Assembly (NCBI RefSeq): GCF_001613445.1
Contig: NZ_BDCJ01000006.1
Span: 310,001 to 374,000 of the forward strand
Origin: Nocardia grenadensis NBRC 108939
GTDB taxonomy: Bacteria; Actinomycetota; Actinomycetes; Mycobacteriales; Mycobacteriaceae
DNA: 64,000 nucleotides
Direction: 5' to 3'
Part shown: piece after piece, positions 8,519 through 18,985 of the stretch
How the letters are laid out: the number at the start of each line of letters is the position of its first letter
Numbering within the stretch: the stretch's first letter is position 1
Made by a program: the position numbers and the translations under genes
Notes under the pieces: generated by a model
The model's database searches: none
Seen by the model: the letters and a program-made list of their open reading frames with translations, nothing else
What the model was told of the DNA's origin: nothing

Positions 8519-9715
8519 CTACTTCCGGGTCTCGGAAGTGGCCGCAGCGAACGGGTAGCCGAGCCAGCGGTCGCGGTTGGTCCAGCCGACCAGGTCGTAG
8601 CGCCAGCGGAACGGCCAGGTGTGCGAGACGGTGTTGAACAGCACCGCGCCCAGCGCCGCGTAATCGTCGTGGGCCGAGAGCAGGGCGCGCTGTCCGCGCG
8701 GCGAGGCGGAGAAAAAGGAATCGAACATGGCGATCGACTGCTCGGTGGTCAATCGGCCCAACCCCCACAGGCCGCGCATCCGCATCCAGTAGGTGAGCCG
8801 GGCCTGCCACGGCCACAGCGCGGCGATCGGGTCCTCACCGGCCAGGATCGCGGTGACCGCGGTATCGGCCAGCGCGAACGAATCGGCGACGCTGTAACCG
8901 GTGCAGGGGTGCATCATCCCGCCGCGCGACCCGTAGGGCACCACCTTCCCCACCCCGTTCTTCGGTGGTGGGGTGTCCAGCGGGTAGTGCGCGGCCTCGC
9001 TCGGCTCCGCACCGGTCAGTTCGATACCGTGCGCGGTCAGCCGCGCGAGGGTGCGTCGGCGCAGTTCGTGCTGGGGCATCCCGCCGCGCAGCCCCAGACT
9101 GGTCTCCTCGAAGATCACGGTGCCGTCGCCGAGGGGCACCGAATACAGGAACGACGGCGGCTCGTCGGGCCCGGCACCGTTCTCCGGCCGCCAATCCAGC
9201 AGCAGGCCCTCGCCCTCACCGACCATCGGCGCCGCGGTCTCGGCGTTCACGAAGATGCCGTGCGCGCTGGCCCCGCGCCGGTTGCCGAGCGGCGGCATCC
9301 CACGCGAATCCACCACCACCGCCGCACCGATCACGGTGCCGTCGGCCAGCTCGACCTCATGCGCCTCCACCCGGGCCGCCCGCCCCACGTACACCTGGGC
9401 GTCGTCGAGCGATAGCGCCTCGTGCAGCAACGGCTTGGACAGCACACAATAGGGCCGCTCGATCTTGATCGCGGACGTCGTCCAGACCACCGGCGCCGGA
9501 ATCCTGCTCGCGATCACACTGTGCGGCAACCAGTCCGGGAGCTCGTCGATCCAGCAGGAGAAAGTCGGCGGCCACAGGCGATCCGGGCGGGGATCGACGG
9601 CGGCGACACGGAGACCGGCCACAACGGCCCGGTGGGCCAGCGCCCGCCCGGACGGGCCCAGCCCGACGACACAGATATCGAACTCACGGACCACGCTGTC
9701 TGCCATGTAGTGCAT
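8519..9715 (-). CDS. Lycopene-cyclase-family (CrtL/CrtY type) FAD flavoprotein
   Basis: A 398-residue protein of the lycopene beta/epsilon-cyclase family. Lycopene cyclases close the ends of linear C40 carotenes using reduced FAD without net redox change. Visible motifs are the N-terminal dinucleotide fold CVVGLGPSGRALAHRA, the conserved FLYSVPLGDGTVIFEETSL, and PYGSRGGMMHPCTGYSVADS near the C-terminal third. No other carotenoid gene (crtE, crtB, crtI) is in the window, so the substrate is unproven. It may start at 9715 or at the ATG at 9706 (MADSVVREF); neither has a clear ribosome site. A large inverted repeat lies upstream. Confidence 0.8.
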   Translation of the reverse strand: MHYMADSVVREFDICVVGLGPSGRALAHRAVVAGLRVAAVDPRPDRLWPPTFSCWIDELPDWLPHSVIASRIPAPVVWTTSAIKIERPYCVLSKPLLHEALSLDDAQVYVGRAARVEAHEVELADGTVIGAAVVVDSRGMPPLGNRRGASAHGIFVNAETAAPMVGEGEGLLLDWRPENGAGPDEPPSFLYSVPLGDGTVIFEETSLGLRGGMPQHELRRRTLARLTAHGIELTGAEPSEAAHYPLDTPPPKNGVGKVVPYGSRGGMMHPCTGYSVADSFALADTAVTAILAGEDPIAALWPWQARLTYWMRMRGLWGLGRLTTEQSIAMFDSFFSASPRGQRALLSAHDDYAALGAVLFNTVSHTWPFRWRYDLVGWTNRDRWLGYPFAAATSETRK

Positions 9716-9875
9716 TCAACGGGGTGGGGCGGGGGAGGGCAACAAGCCGCTTGTGAAGCCGCTTGTGAAGGTGGGAAGTGGGTCTCCTCGGGAGACGAGG
9801 CGCGCCGATACGCGAAGGCGAGCATGCGCGCTTGCTCGTGAAGGTGCTGTGTTGTTGGCGCGCTGGCGCGCGCGG

Positions 9876-10009
9876 GGGTTGAGGCCCCCTTGGTCTCGCC
9901 GTTTCGGCCTCGAGCCTTGGCCGAAGGTGCTCAATGGTCGCACTCTATGGGCGGCCCACCGCATATCTCATGCGCTTCGAGGCCGAAACGGCGAGACGGG
10001 CCTCAACCC
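9876..10009. repeat. Long imperfect inverted repeat in a 457-base gene-free stretch
   Basis: The left arm is 9876-9913 and the right arm is 9977-10009, separated by 63 bases. GTCTCGCCGTTTCGGCCTCGA pairs without mismatch to its partner at 9977-9997, and GGGTTGAGGCCC pairs with 9998-10009; the left arm carries five extra bases. No protein or T-rich tail is present. The rest of 9716-10172 holds a 12-base unit (AAGCCGCTTGTG) repeated twice at 9744-9767 and the small palindrome around 9781-9795. Confidence 0.75.
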
Positions 10010-10172
10010 TTGGAGGTGTCTCGTAGGACTCGACGCATGCGGGTTGCGTCGGCATATGACGGTGAGGTCGGCGTGCGGACCTGTAGGTAGGGGTGGACCA
10101 GTGGTGTGTGTTGGGGGACTACGGGTGTGGCGGGGGCGCGCCGTTCTCTGTCCGCAGGTTTGTCCCGGGTTG

Positions 10173-10652
10173 CTAGTTCTTCGGGGTTACCCAGGTGGTG
10201 ATGTCGGCGTGGACGACTTCTTTGCCGGTCTTGTCGTAGATCGAGACCGGCACGGTGAGGTCTCGGCCTTCGGTGATCGTGGCGAAGTCCGGGATATCCG
10301 TCAGTTCGGCGACGGCGCGCAGGCCCGTGGTGGCTTTGGTCAGGTACTGGACCTGCATCGCCTTGGGGATCCAGCGGTGGGTGGTGGGCACGGTGGCCTC
10401 GCTCAGCATGCCCATCGCGATTTCCGCGAGGTTGCAGGCGGCGATGGCGTGGAAGGTGCCCAGATGGTTGTGCACGCCGAACCATTTGGGGGCTTTGACC
10501 TCGCAGAGTCCGGGTTCGAGACGGACCACCCGGGGCAGCACCGTGGCGAAGTACGGCACCCGGGCCACCATCGACAGGGAGAACAGGCCGTGGCCGAAGG
10601 GGTTGTCCGGCAGTTTGCGCCAGCCGCGGTAGGTACCGGTCTCGTTGGTCAT
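10173..10652 (-). CDS. DUF4442 hotdog-fold protein (thioesterase-like)
   Basis: A 159-residue protein of the DUF4442 / PaaI-like hotdog superfamily, whose relatives hydrolyse or bind acyl-CoA thioesters. The central helix segment VHNHLGTFHAIAACNLAEIA is the typical hotdog helix with a conserved H-N-H-L-G start. It is followed by the long strands of the sheet. It stands alone with its own upstream region, and the S10 operon is divergent beyond a 540-base gap. The true substrate is unknown. Confidence 0.75.
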   Translation of the reverse strand: MTNETGTYRGWRKLPDNPFGHGLFSLSMVARVPYFATVLPRVVRLEPGLCEVKAPKWFGVHNHLGTFHAIAACNLAEIAMGMLSEATVPTTHRWIPKAMQVQYLTKATTGLRAVAELTDIPDFATITEGRDLTVPVSIYDKTGKEVVHADITTWVTPKN

Positions 10653-11192
10653 ATCGCTATCTTACTCATCGGTAAGGTAGCGGCGGCGCGGTATGGTGGC
10701 CGCAGCGCCGGACCTCGGCCGACCCCGATTTGAAACGCCTCGGGGGGCTCGTGCATACTGTTCGGGTTGCCTTGCCCCGGGTGGCGGTCGTTTTCATGAA
10801 ACGGCCAGGCCGGGCGGGGTGAGTAAAACCAGCGAGTACCTCATCGATTACCGATGTGGGTACGTCCGGGACGCAAGTTCCGAAGGCCACGATCGAAGTT
10901 TTCTTCCGAGGCCGAGGAATGAGCGGAGGGGCGACACGCCCGACCGCGTGGACCGGAGAACCATGACAGATGAACAGCGGCGCGGACTGGGTTGACCCCT
11001 GGTCGTGGTCTCCACTGTGTCGGTCTGGTGCCCGATCGGAAGCCCTGCGTAGTTACGCAGGCTGCCTCCGCCGGGCTCTGACCGATAGGGCGCGGGACGT
11101 CATCGTGTGTTCGGGCTGTGCAAATGAAGGTGGTACGGACGCCCTAGCCGGTATCCGGATCACGGACGAAAGCGGAGAAAAGGACACTTAGC
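10653..11192 (+). promoter_or_regulatory. Gene-free leader upstream of the S10 operon
   Basis: About 540 bases without a convincing gene separate the hotdog gene from rpsJ. An inverted repeat CCTGCGTA / TACGCAGG lies at 11044-11061. Such long leaders usually carry the S10 operon promoter and sometimes autoregulatory RNA structure, but no L4-type leader could be modelled by eye. Confidence 0.4.
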
Positions 11193-11498
11193 GTGGCGGG
11201 ACAGAAGATCCGCATCAGGCTCAAGGCCTATGACCACGAGGCGATCGATGCGTCTGCGCGCAAGATCGTCGAAACGGTGACCCGCACCGGGGCCCGGGTC
11301 GTCGGGCCGGTGCCGTTGCCGACCGAGAAGAACGTGTACTGCGTCATCCGTTCGCCGCACAAGTACAAGGACTCGCGCGAGCACTTCGAGATGCGTACGC
11401 ACAAGCGGCTGATCGACATCCTCGACCCGACGCCGAAGACGGTGGACGCGCTCATGCGCATCGACCTGCCGGCCAGCGTCGACGTCAATATCCAGTGA
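11193..11498 (+). CDS. rpsJ: 30S ribosomal protein S10
   Basis: A 101-residue S10, the first gene of the S10 operon. S10 sits in the 30S head and also serves transcription antitermination with NusB. Recognised from [18 protein letters not shown] at the N-terminus and [20 protein letters not shown] in the C-terminal half, both invariant features. It starts at a GTG. Full usual length. The next gene starts 14 bases later. Confidence 0.99.
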   Translation: MAGQKIRIRLKAYDHEAIDASARKIVETVTRTGARVVGPVPLPTEKNVYCVIRSPHKYKDSREHFEMRTHKRLIDILDPTPKTVDALMRIDLPASVDVNIQ

Positions 11499-11512
11499 CG
11501 GGGACTCGAGAC

Positions 11513-12178
11513 ATGACTGACAACAAGAGCAGGCCCGCGGCCGGCATCCTGGGCACCAAACTGGGCATGACCCAGGTGTTCGACGACAAGAACCGGGTCG
11601 TCCCGGTCACCGTCGTCAAGGCCGGACCGAACGTGGTCACCCAGATCCGCACCGTCGAGCGCGACGGCTACAGCGCCGTACAGGTCGCCTTCGGTGCCAT
11701 CGACCCCCGCAAGGTGAACAAGCCGGAGTCCGGCCAGTTCGCCAAGGCCGGTGTCACCCCGCGCCGCCATGTCGCGGAGATCCGGGTCGCGGATGCCTCC
11801 ACCTTCGAAGTCGGCCAGGAGATCTCGGCCGCCGCGTTCGAAGAGGGCACCTACGTCGACGTCACCGGCACCAGCAAGGGCAAGGGCTTCGCCGGCACCA
11901 TGAAGCGCCACGGCTTCCGTGGCCAGGGTGCCTCCCACGGTGCGCAGGCCGTGCACCGTCGCCCGGGTTCCATCGGTGGCTGCGCCACCCCCGGCCGCGT
12001 GTTCAAGGGCATGCGCATGTCGGGCCGCATGGGTAACGACCGCGTCACCACGCAGAACCTGTCGGTTCACAAGGTGGACGCCGAGAACGGCCTGCTGCTG
12101 ATCAAGGGAGCGATCCCGGGTCGCAAGGGCGGCGTCGTGATCGTCAAGAGCGCCGTGAAGGGTGGTGCGCACGCATGA
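11513..12178 (+). CDS. rplC: 50S ribosomal protein L3
   Basis: A 221-residue L3, an early 23S rRNA-binding assembly protein near the peptidyl transferase centre. The N-terminal [15 protein letters not shown] and the loop [16 protein letters not shown] with [15 protein letters not shown] are diagnostic. The start is the ATG at 11513, 14 bases after rpsJ; a frame extension to 11495 overlaps rpsJ and has no ribosome site. It overlaps rplD by ATGA. Confidence 0.99.
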   Translation: MTDNKSRPAAGILGTKLGMTQVFDDKNRVVPVTVVKAGPNVVTQIRTVERDGYSAVQVAFGAIDPRKVNKPESGQFAKAGVTPRRHVAEIRVADASTFEVGQEISAAAFEEGTYVDVTGTSKGKGFAGTMKRHGFRGQGASHGAQAVHRRPGSIGGCATPGRVFKGMRMSGRMGNDRVTTQNLSVHKVDAENGLLLIKGAIPGRKGGVVIVKSAVKGGAHA

Positions 12179-12849
12179 CCAGCCTCGAGAAGAAGGCCAA
12201 TCTGACGCTGCCGGTCAAGGAACTCGGTGGCAAGACCAACGGCACCGTCGATCTCCCCGCCGAGATCTTCGACGTGACCGCGAACATCGCGCTGATGCAC
12301 CAGGTGGTCGTGGCCCAGCAGGCCGCCGCCCGCCAGGGCACGCATTCCACCAAGACCCGCGGCGAGGTCCGCGGCGGTGGTAAGAAGCCGTACCGCCAGA
12401 AGGGCACCGGCCGCGCCCGCCAGGGTTCGACCCGCGCGCCGCAGTTCGCCGGTGGTGGCATCGTGCACGGCCCCAAGCCGCGTGACTACAGCCAGCGCAC
12501 CCCCAAGAAGATGATCCAGGCCGCCCTGCGTGGTGCGCTGTCGGATCGGGCGCGTAACGAGCGGATCCACGTGATCAGCGAGCTCGTCGCGGGCCAGGAC
12601 CCCTCGACCAAGACCGCGAAGACCTTCCTGTCCGAGCTCTCGGATCGCAAGAAGTTCCTCCTGGTCGTCGGCCGCGACGACGTCGCCGCCTGGAAGAGTG
12701 CCCGCAACCTGGAATACGTGCACACCATCGCACCGGACCAGCTGAACACCTACGACGTGCTGGACAGCGACGTAGTCGTATTCAGCGTCGAGGCGCTCAA
12801 CGCCTTCGTGCACGGCCCGGCTGAGGCTGCACAGGAGGAGAGCAAGTGA
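12175..12849 (+). CDS. rplD: 50S ribosomal protein L4
   Basis: A 224-residue L4 (L4/L1e family), which lines the nascent-peptide tunnel. The tunnel-loop segment [20 protein letters not shown] is clear around residues 62-82. Start and stop both overlap their neighbours (ATGA with rplC, GTGA with rplW), showing tight translational coupling. The C-terminus is extended and acidic (AEAAQEESK), as in related actinobacteria. Confidence 0.99.
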   Translation: MTSLEKKANLTLPVKELGGKTNGTVDLPAEIFDVTANIALMHQVVVAQQAAARQGTHSTKTRGEVRGGGKKPYRQKGTGRARQGSTRAPQFAGGGIVHGPKPRDYSQRTPKKMIQAALRGALSDRARNERIHVISELVAGQDPSTKTAKTFLSELSDRKKFLLVVGRDDVAAWKSARNLEYVHTIAPDQLNTYDVLDSDVVVFSVEALNAFVHGPAEAAQEESK

Positions 12850-13151
12850 GCACCATCGCCGATCCGCGCGACATCCTGCTGGCGCCGGTCATCTCGGAGA
12901 AGTCCTACGGGCTGATCGAGGAAGGCACCTACACCTTCATCGTGCACCCCGACTCCAACAAGACCCAGATCAAGATCGCGGTCGAGAAGGTCTTCGGGGT
13001 GAAGGTCACCAGCGTCAACACCGCCAACCGTCAGGGCAAGCGCAAGCGGACCCGCTTCGGTTACGGCAAGCGCAAGGACACCAAGCGCGCGCTCGTGACC
13101 ATCTCGGCCGACAGCAAGCCCATCGAGATCTTCGGAGGCCCGGTCGCGTAG
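12846..13151 (+). CDS. rplW: 50S ribosomal protein L23
   Basis: A 101-residue L23, at the tunnel exit, where it docks trigger factor and SRP. Diagnostic features are [18 protein letters not shown] and the basic loop [20 protein letters not shown]. It starts at a GTG overlapping the rplD stop. Length is normal for the family. Confidence 0.99.
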   Translation: MSTIADPRDILLAPVISEKSYGLIEEGTYTFIVHPDSNKTQIKIAVEKVFGVKVTSVNTANRQGKRKRTRFGYGKRKDTKRALVTISADSKPIEIFGGPVA

Positions 13152-13184
13152 GCGGCGGGGAGTCCAGAAAGCAGAGAAGAACTC

Positions 13185-14021
13185 ATGGCAATCCGTAAGT
13201 ACAAGCCGACTACCCCGGGCCGCCGCGGGTCGTCCGTCTCGGACTTCGCCGAGATCACCCGGTCGACCCCCGAGAAGTCGCTCATCCGCCCGCTGACCAA
13301 GAGCGGTGGCCGTAACGGCCACGGCCGGATCACCACCCGGCATCGCGGTGGCGGTCACAAGCGCGCCTACCGGCTGATCGACTTCCGCCGGCTGGACAAG
13401 GACGGCGTGCCGGCCAAGGTCGCTCATATCGAATACGACCCCAACCGCACCGCGAATATCGCGCTGCTGCACTACCTGGACGGCGAGAAGCGCTACATCA
13501 TCGCGCCCAAGGGCATCGCGCAGGGCACGAAGATCGAGTCCGGTCCGACCGCGGATATCAAGCCCGGCAACAACCTGCCGCTGCGCAATATCCCGACCGG
13601 TACCACCATCCACGCGGTGGAGCTGCGTCCCGGCGGCGGCGCCAAGATGGCCCGCTCGGCCGGTGCCAGCATCCAGCTGCTGGGTAAGGAAGGCCCCTAC
13701 GCCACGCTGCGTATGCCCTCCGGTGAGATCCGCCGCGTCGACGTGCGCTGCCGCGCCACCGTCGGCGAGGTCGGCAATGCCGAACAGTCGAACATCAACT
13801 GGGGCAAGGCCGGTCGTATGCGCTGGAAGGGTCGCCGCCCCACGGTCCGTGGTGTGGTCATGAACCCGGTCGACCACCCGCACGGTGGTGGTGAGGGCAA
13901 GACCTCCGGTGGTCGCCACCCGGTCTCGCCCTGGGGTCAGCCGGAAGGCCGCACCCGTAAGCCGAACCGTCCGAGCGACAAGCTCATCGTCCGTCGCCGT
14001 CGTACCGGCAAGAAGCGCTAA
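13185..14021 (+). CDS. rplB: 50S ribosomal protein L2
   Basis: A 278-residue L2, needed for subunit association and the peptidyl transferase centre. The family's [20 protein letters not shown] segment near the C-terminus is intact, including the conserved histidine of HPHGGGEG. The N-terminal [13 protein letters not shown] is also typical. The start is ATG with AGAGAAG upstream, 33 bases after rplW. Confidence 0.99.
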   Translation: MAIRKYKPTTPGRRGSSVSDFAEITRSTPEKSLIRPLTKSGGRNGHGRITTRHRGGGHKRAYRLIDFRRLDKDGVPAKVAHIEYDPNRTANIALLHYLDGEKRYIIAPKGIAQGTKIESGPTADIKPGNNLPLRNIPTGTTIHAVELRPGGGAKMARSAGASIQLLGKEGPYATLRMPSGEIRRVDVRCRATVGEVGNAEQSNINWGKAGRMRWKGRRPTVRGVVMNPVDHPHGGGEGKTSGGRHPVSPWGQPEGRTRKPNRPSDKLIVRRRRTGKKR

Positions 14022-14035
14022 GGAGGAGGTAAGAA

Positions 14036-14317
14036 ATGCCACGCAGCCTCAAGAAGGGCCCGTTCGTCGACGACCACCTCCAGGCGAAGGTGGACGTGCA
14101 GAACGACAAGGGCACCAAGCAGGTCATCAAGACCTGGTCGCGTCGTTCGACCATCACCCCCGATTTCATCGGTCACACCTTTGCCGTCCACGACGGCCGC
14201 AAGCACGTGCCGGTGTTCGTCTCGGAGAACATGGTCGGGCACAAGCTCGGTGAGTTCGCGCCGACCAGGACGTTCCGCAGCCACGTCAAGGAAGATCGGA
14301 AGAGCAAGCGGCGATGA
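14036..14317 (+). CDS. rpsS: 30S ribosomal protein S19
   Basis: A 93-residue S19 of the 30S head. [14 protein letters not shown] and [16 protein letters not shown] are diagnostic, followed by HNGxxHVPV-like and [17 protein letters not shown] strong AAGGAGGT ribosome site lies just upstream. It overlaps rplV by ATGA. Confidence 0.99.
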   Translation: MPRSLKKGPFVDDHLQAKVDVQNDKGTKQVIKTWSRRSTITPDFIGHTFAVHDGRKHVPVFVSENMVGHKLGEFAPTRTFRSHVKEDRKSKRR

Positions 14318-14712
14318 GCACAGAAACGCAGAATCCGACTGCGCGCGCGACCGCCAAGCACGTGCGCGTGACCCCGATGAAGGCTCGCCGGGTCGTGGAC
14401 CTGGTCCGCGGTAAGCGCGTCTCGGACGCGCTCGACCTGCTCCGGTTCGCCCCGCAGGCCGCCAGCGAGCCGGTCGCCAAGGTCGTGGCCAGTGCCGCGG
14501 CGAACGCCGAGAACAACCTCGGCCTCAACCCCGACACCCTGGTCATCTCGACGGCGTATGTCGACGAGGGCGCGACCATGAAGCGTTTCCAGCCGCGCGC
14601 CCAGGGTCGCGCGTTCCGGATCCGCAAGCGCACCAGCCACATCACCATCGAGGTCGAGAGCGTCCCCACCGCCGGTGGCACTCGTGGCCGCCGGAAGGGA
14701 GCGGCAAAGTAA
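14314..14712 (+). CDS. rplV: 50S ribosomal protein L22
   Basis: A 132-residue L22, whose hairpin lines the exit tunnel (a macrolide-resistance site in other bacteria). The motifs [18 protein letters not shown] and the hairpin tip [20 protein letters not shown] are intact. ATGA overlap with rpsS, and it abuts rpsC directly. Confidence 0.99.
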   Translation: MSTETQNPTARATAKHVRVTPMKARRVVDLVRGKRVSDALDLLRFAPQAASEPVAKVVASAAANAENNLGLNPDTLVISTAYVDEGATMKRFQPRAQGRAFRIRKRTSHITIEVESVPTAGGTRGRRKGAAK

Positions 14713-15510
<798 letters not shown>

Positions 15511-15513
15511 CCA

Positions 15514-15929
<416 letters not shown>

Positions 15930-15930
<1 letters not shown>

Positions 15931-16169
15931 TGGCAACCGGTACCCCTGCCGCAGAGCTCCGCGAGCTGACCGAGGAGGAGCTCGTCTCCCGCCTGCGCGA
16001 ATCGAAGGAAGAGCTGTTCAACCTGCGCTTCCAGATGGCGACCGGTCAGCTGACCAACAATCGCCGGCTGCGTGTGGTGCGTCACGAGATCGCGCGTATC
16101 TACACGGTCATGCGTGAGCGCGAGCTCGGTTTGGCCACCGGACCCGCTGACAAGGGAGATGCGGCATGA
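15930..16169 (+). CDS. rpmC: 50S ribosomal protein L29
   Basis: A 79-residue L29, at the tunnel exit. The family helix pair is [20 protein letters not shown] and [18 protein letters not shown]. The start is the ATG at 15930, sharing its A with the rplP stop and preceded by GAGGGAGGA; the upstream frame overlaps rplP. It overlaps rpsQ by ATGA. Confidence 0.98.
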
Positions 16170-16435
16170 GCGAGAAAGAGCAGGAGCGCGGCCGCCGCAA
16201 GGTGCGGACCGGCTACGTCGTCTCCGACAAGATGAACAAGACGATCGTCGTCGAGTTGGAAGACCGTCACCGGCACGCTCTCTACGGCAAGATCATTCGC
16301 ACCACCTCCAAGGTGAAGGCGCACGACGAGAACGAGACCGCCGGTGTCGGCGATCGCGTGCAGCTGATGGAGACCCGGCCCACCTCGGCCACCAAGCGGT
16401 GGCGGTTGATCGAGGTCCTGGAGAAGGCCAAGTAA
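16166..16435 (+). CDS. rpsQ: 30S ribosomal protein S17
   Basis: An 89-residue S17, a primary 16S rRNA binder. [20 protein letters not shown] and the loop [19 protein letters not shown] are diagnostic, and the end is [11 protein letters not shown]. It is the last gene of the operon here: a terminator follows 32 bases later, and its usual neighbour rplN lies 45 kb away. Confidence 0.99.
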   Translation: MSEKEQERGRRKVRTGYVVSDKMNKTIVVELEDRHRHALYGKIIRTTSKVKAHDENETAGVGDRVQLMETRPTSATKRWRLIEVLEKAK

Positions 16436-16467
16436 GGTCGCTCTTCGGCTGCGAAGGTCGAAAACGT

Positions 16468-16499
16468 AAGGCCCGCTTCCCATTCGGGAGGCGGGCCTT
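16468..16499 (+). terminator. Intrinsic terminator closing the S10 operon
   Basis: AAGGCCCGC pairs with GCGGGCCTT and the inner TCCC with GGGA around the loop ATTC, giving about a 14-pair stem with one wobble. It is followed by only a weak T-run, as is common in actinobacteria. It lies 32 bases after the rpsQ stop. Confidence 0.8.
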
Positions 16500-16572
16500 C
16501 GTGCATCGTGCGGGTACCGAGGCGTGCCTTCGGTGCTCGGTCAGCTGGTGGGGCTGGTCGCCTACGGGGCTC

Positions 16573-17022
16573 TCACCGGCCAGCAGGGTGGGTGACCGGG
16601 ACCACGGTCAGCAAGCCGTCGAGAGATCGAAAATCTTTCGGGTTCACTGTGTAGAGCGGTATTCGTTGTGCCGATGCGATAGCGGCGATCATCAAATCGA
16701 CCCGGCGTGGCTTGGGGTTGTGGCCGGAACCCAGGGCCGCGGCTACGAGATGGCCGTAGCGGCGGGCGGCCGTGGTATCGAAGGGGAGTGGGTCGAACTG
16801 CGCTTCTGCGTTTTGGAGCCGTTCGATGCGTTCAGCGCGTTCGACCGGGTTGTCGGTGAAATGCGGTCCTGCGGCCAGTTCGGCCATAGTGACCGTGCTG
16901 ACCGCGATATCTTCGGGCAGTTCCTCGGGACTCAAACGGTTGATCAGAATCAGGACGTTGGTATCGACCAGACCCCGACGCGTGTTGCCGTCATTCGCTG
17001 GTGTCCTCGCTGAAGGCGCCAC
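16573..17022 (-). CDS. PIN-domain toxin, VapC type, start uncertain
   Basis: A PIN-domain ribonuclease likely to cleave RNA as the toxin of a type II toxin-antitoxin pair. The core begins GLVDTNVLILI (first acidic residue), continues with TVTMAELAAG (second) and RRVDLMIAAIA (third), and ends LYTVNPKDFRSL. The natural coupled start, an ATG overlapping the antitoxin stop at 16994, is in a different frame from the PIN domain. In the PIN frame the nearest conventional start is the GTG at 17022, which lacks a ribosome site and overlaps the antitoxin gene by 32 bases. One missing base near 16980 would explain this, so the gene may be inactivated or use a poor start. Confidence 0.75.
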   Translation of the reverse strand: MAPSARTPANDGNTRRGLVDTNVLILINRLSPEELPEDIAVSTVTMAELAAGPHFTDNPVERAERIERLQNAEAQFDPLPFDTTAARRYGHLVAAALGSGHNPKPRRVDLMIAAIASAQRIPLYTVNPKDFRSLDGLLTVVPVTHPAGR

Positions 17023-17308
17023 GTCGATGGGCGCGGTCGTAGGGGTCGTACAGCGAGTCGTCGACGAACCGTTCGAGATCGGTGTGGGCGGCGTCGGTCG
17101 GCGACAGGTCACCGAAGGCTTCGAGGACTTCCGCGCGGGGTACCCAGACTCGACGCCTGGTATGGCGGTGCGGAACGAGGTCGGCCACCGGAGACCCGTC
17201 AACCGTGATTGTGTACGACTGGCCGGCTCCGACCTCCCGGAGGACCCGGCTCACCTCGTTGCGTAGTTCACGTTGCGGGATCTCGGAGAACTCTGCTGCC
17301 GAAGTCAA
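16991..17308 (-). CDS. Antitoxin of the Phd/YefM type
   Basis: A 105-residue protein. The N-terminus EIPQRELRNEVSRVLREVGA followed by QSYTITVDGSPVADLVPH is the Phd/YefM fold that binds operator DNA. The acidic C-terminus would wrap the toxin. It precedes the PIN-domain gene and ends in TGA within ATGA, the usual antitoxin-toxin coupling. Pairing with the PIN toxin is inferred from position. Confidence 0.85.
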   Translation of the reverse strand: MTSAAEFSEIPQRELRNEVSRVLREVGAGQSYTITVDGSPVADLVPHRHTRRRVWVPRAEVLEAFGDLSPTDAAHTDLERFVDDSLYDPYDRAHRRGAFSEDTSE

Positions 17309-17390
17309 TTGGCCATCCTAGCTCGCAGGCTACGGGGTTGCTACGGAGATACTACGGTTGCCGACCGGTATAAATCGCGAGCCCGCGAAC

Positions 17391-17732
17391 TCATGTCGTA
17401 GAGACGCCGGTGACGATTCCGCGCCGGTATCGCTCGCCCCATGATTCGAGCAACTCCGCCACCGGCCGCAGGCTCACGCCGAGTTCGGTGAGGTCGTATT
17501 CGACCTTCGGTGGCACTTCGGCGTAGACCGTGCGACGGATCAGCCCGTCGGCTTCCAGTTCGCGGAGTTGGCGGGTGAGCATGCGCTGGGTGATGGTGGG
17601 CATGGCGCGGCGGAGTTCGCCGAAGCGCAGGGTGCCCTCGAAGAGATGGTTGACGATCGCCATCTTCCATTTGCCGCCCACCACTTCCATGGCGGCTTCG
17701 ACGGTGCAGTATTCCGGTACGTCGTCGTGCAT
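17391..17732 (-). CDS. HxlR-family transcriptional regulator
   Basis: A 113-residue winged-helix regulator. CTVEAAMEVVGGKWKMAIVN is the conserved HxlR opening, including the family cysteine, and is followed by LRFGELRRAMPTITQRMLT. The start is the ATG at 17732, with GGAGG just upstream; a longer frame to 17858 crosses the divergent promoter. It is transcribed away from the old yellow enzyme gene over a 118-base gap, the usual arrangement of an HxlR repressor and its flavin reductase target. Confidence 0.92.
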   Translation of the reverse strand: MHDDVPEYCTVEAAMEVVGGKWKMAIVNHLFEGTLRFGELRRAMPTITQRMLTRQLRELEADGLIRRTVYAEVPPKVEYDLTELGVSLRPVAELLESWGERYRRGIVTGVSTT

Positions 17733-17850
17733 ATGACCTCCATGGGTATACGTAATGTGCCTACCGCACAGAAAAGACTGTACTTGTACGAAGGGCCGGT
17801 AGCGCGGAATCTGTTCCCGAACCGGTTTCCGGCTAGTGCGAGGAGTTTCC

Positions 17851-18981
17851 GTGACCATTCATCCTGTTCTGTCCGAGGTGCGGATCGGTGCGCTGCGGTT
17901 GCGCAACCGCGCGGTCGTCGCGCCCATGTCGCGGGTGAGCACCGCAGGTGACGGCGTGCCCACCGACGCCATGGCGGAGTACTACGCGGGGTTCGCGGCG
18001 GGTGGGTTCGCGCTGATCACGACGGAGGGGGCATATATCGACGCGGAGTTCAGCCAGGCGTATCCCGACCAGCCCGGCATCGTGACCGAGCGTCAGATCG
18101 AGGCGTGGCGGGTGGTTACCGACGCGGTGCACGCGGCGGGCGGGATGATCGCCGTGCAGTTGATGCATGCCGGTGCGCTCGTGCAGGGCAATCGTCACAG
18201 TGACCGGAGTATCGCGCCGTCGGCGGTGCAGCCGTTGGGGGCCAAGATGGCGGCGTACGGCGGGGAAGGCCCGTTCGCGATGCCCGAGGCGGCGACCCGC
18301 GCGGATATCCGCCGGATAGTGGACGGGTTCGGCGCGGCGGCCGAGCGGGCCCGGGCCGCCGGGTTCGACGCCGTGGAGATCCACGGGGCGAACGGGTACC
18401 TCATCGACCAGTTCCTCACCGACTACACCAATCAGCGGGACGACGAGTACGGCGGCGAACCGGCGCGGCGGGTGCGGTTCGCGGTGGAGGTGGTCGAAGC
18501 GGTACGGGCGGCGGTGGGGCCGGAATTCCCGGTGGGGCTGCGGCTTTCCCAGACCAAGGTCAACGATCTCGGCTATCGGTGGTCCGGGGCCGGGGAAGCC
18601 GAGACGATCTTCCGCGCGGTCGGCGCGGCGGGGGTCGACTATCTGCATCTCGCGAGCGAGGGCCGGGACTGGTACGACACCTCCGTCCTGGACTCCGGAG
18701 AAACCGTTACCCGGCTGGCCCGGACGATCACCGGGCTGCCCGTGATCGTCAACGGCGGTATGCACGCTCCCGAGCTCGCGCGGACGGTACTCGAAGAGGG
18801 ACACGCGGATCTGGTGGCGCTCGGCCGTGGCGCGCTCGCGAACCCGGATTGGCCGCGGGTGATCGCGGCGGCGGCCCGACCGGCCGACTTCGATCGCGGA
18901 ATGCTCTATCCGGTGGTGACACTCGCCGGTCAGCGCGCCTGGGCTCGAACGCGGCGCGGGCAGGCCGCTGTGGTCCGATAG
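17851..18981 (+). CDS. Old yellow enzyme-family NADH:flavin oxidoreductase
   Basis: A 376-residue FMN-binding TIM barrel. VVAPMSRVSTAGDGVPTD is the family N-terminus, AVEIHGANGYLIDQFLTDYT carries the H-x-x-N active-site pair, and VNGGMHAPELAR with VALGRGALANPDWP forms the phosphate-binding end. It likely reduces activated alkenes with NAD(P)H. The start is the GTG at 17851 with GAGGAG eight bases upstream. It is divergent from the HxlR regulator and followed after four bases by a Nudix gene, so they may be co-transcribed. Confidence 0.92.
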   Translation: MTIHPVLSEVRIGALRLRNRAVVAPMSRVSTAGDGVPTDAMAEYYAGFAAGGFALITTEGAYIDAEFSQAYPDQPGIVTERQIEAWRVVTDAVHAAGGMIAVQLMHAGALVQGNRHSDRSIAPSAVQPLGAKMAAYGGEGPFAMPEAATRADIRRIVDGFGAAAERARAAGFDAVEIHGANGYLIDQFLTDYTNQRDDEYGGEPARRVRFAVEVVEAVRAAVGPEFPVGLRLSQTKVNDLGYRWSGAGEAETIFRAVGAAGVDYLHLASEGRDWYDTSVLDSGETVTRLARTITGLPVIVNGGMHAPELARTVLEEGHADLVALGRGALANPDWPRVIAAAARPADFDRGMLYPVVTLAGQRAWARTRRGQAAVVR

Positions 18982-18985
18982 CGCA

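Noticed and set aside
8519..9715. A carotenoid cluster
   Set aside because: Only the cyclase-like gene is present; no crtE, crtB or crtI homologue is in the window.
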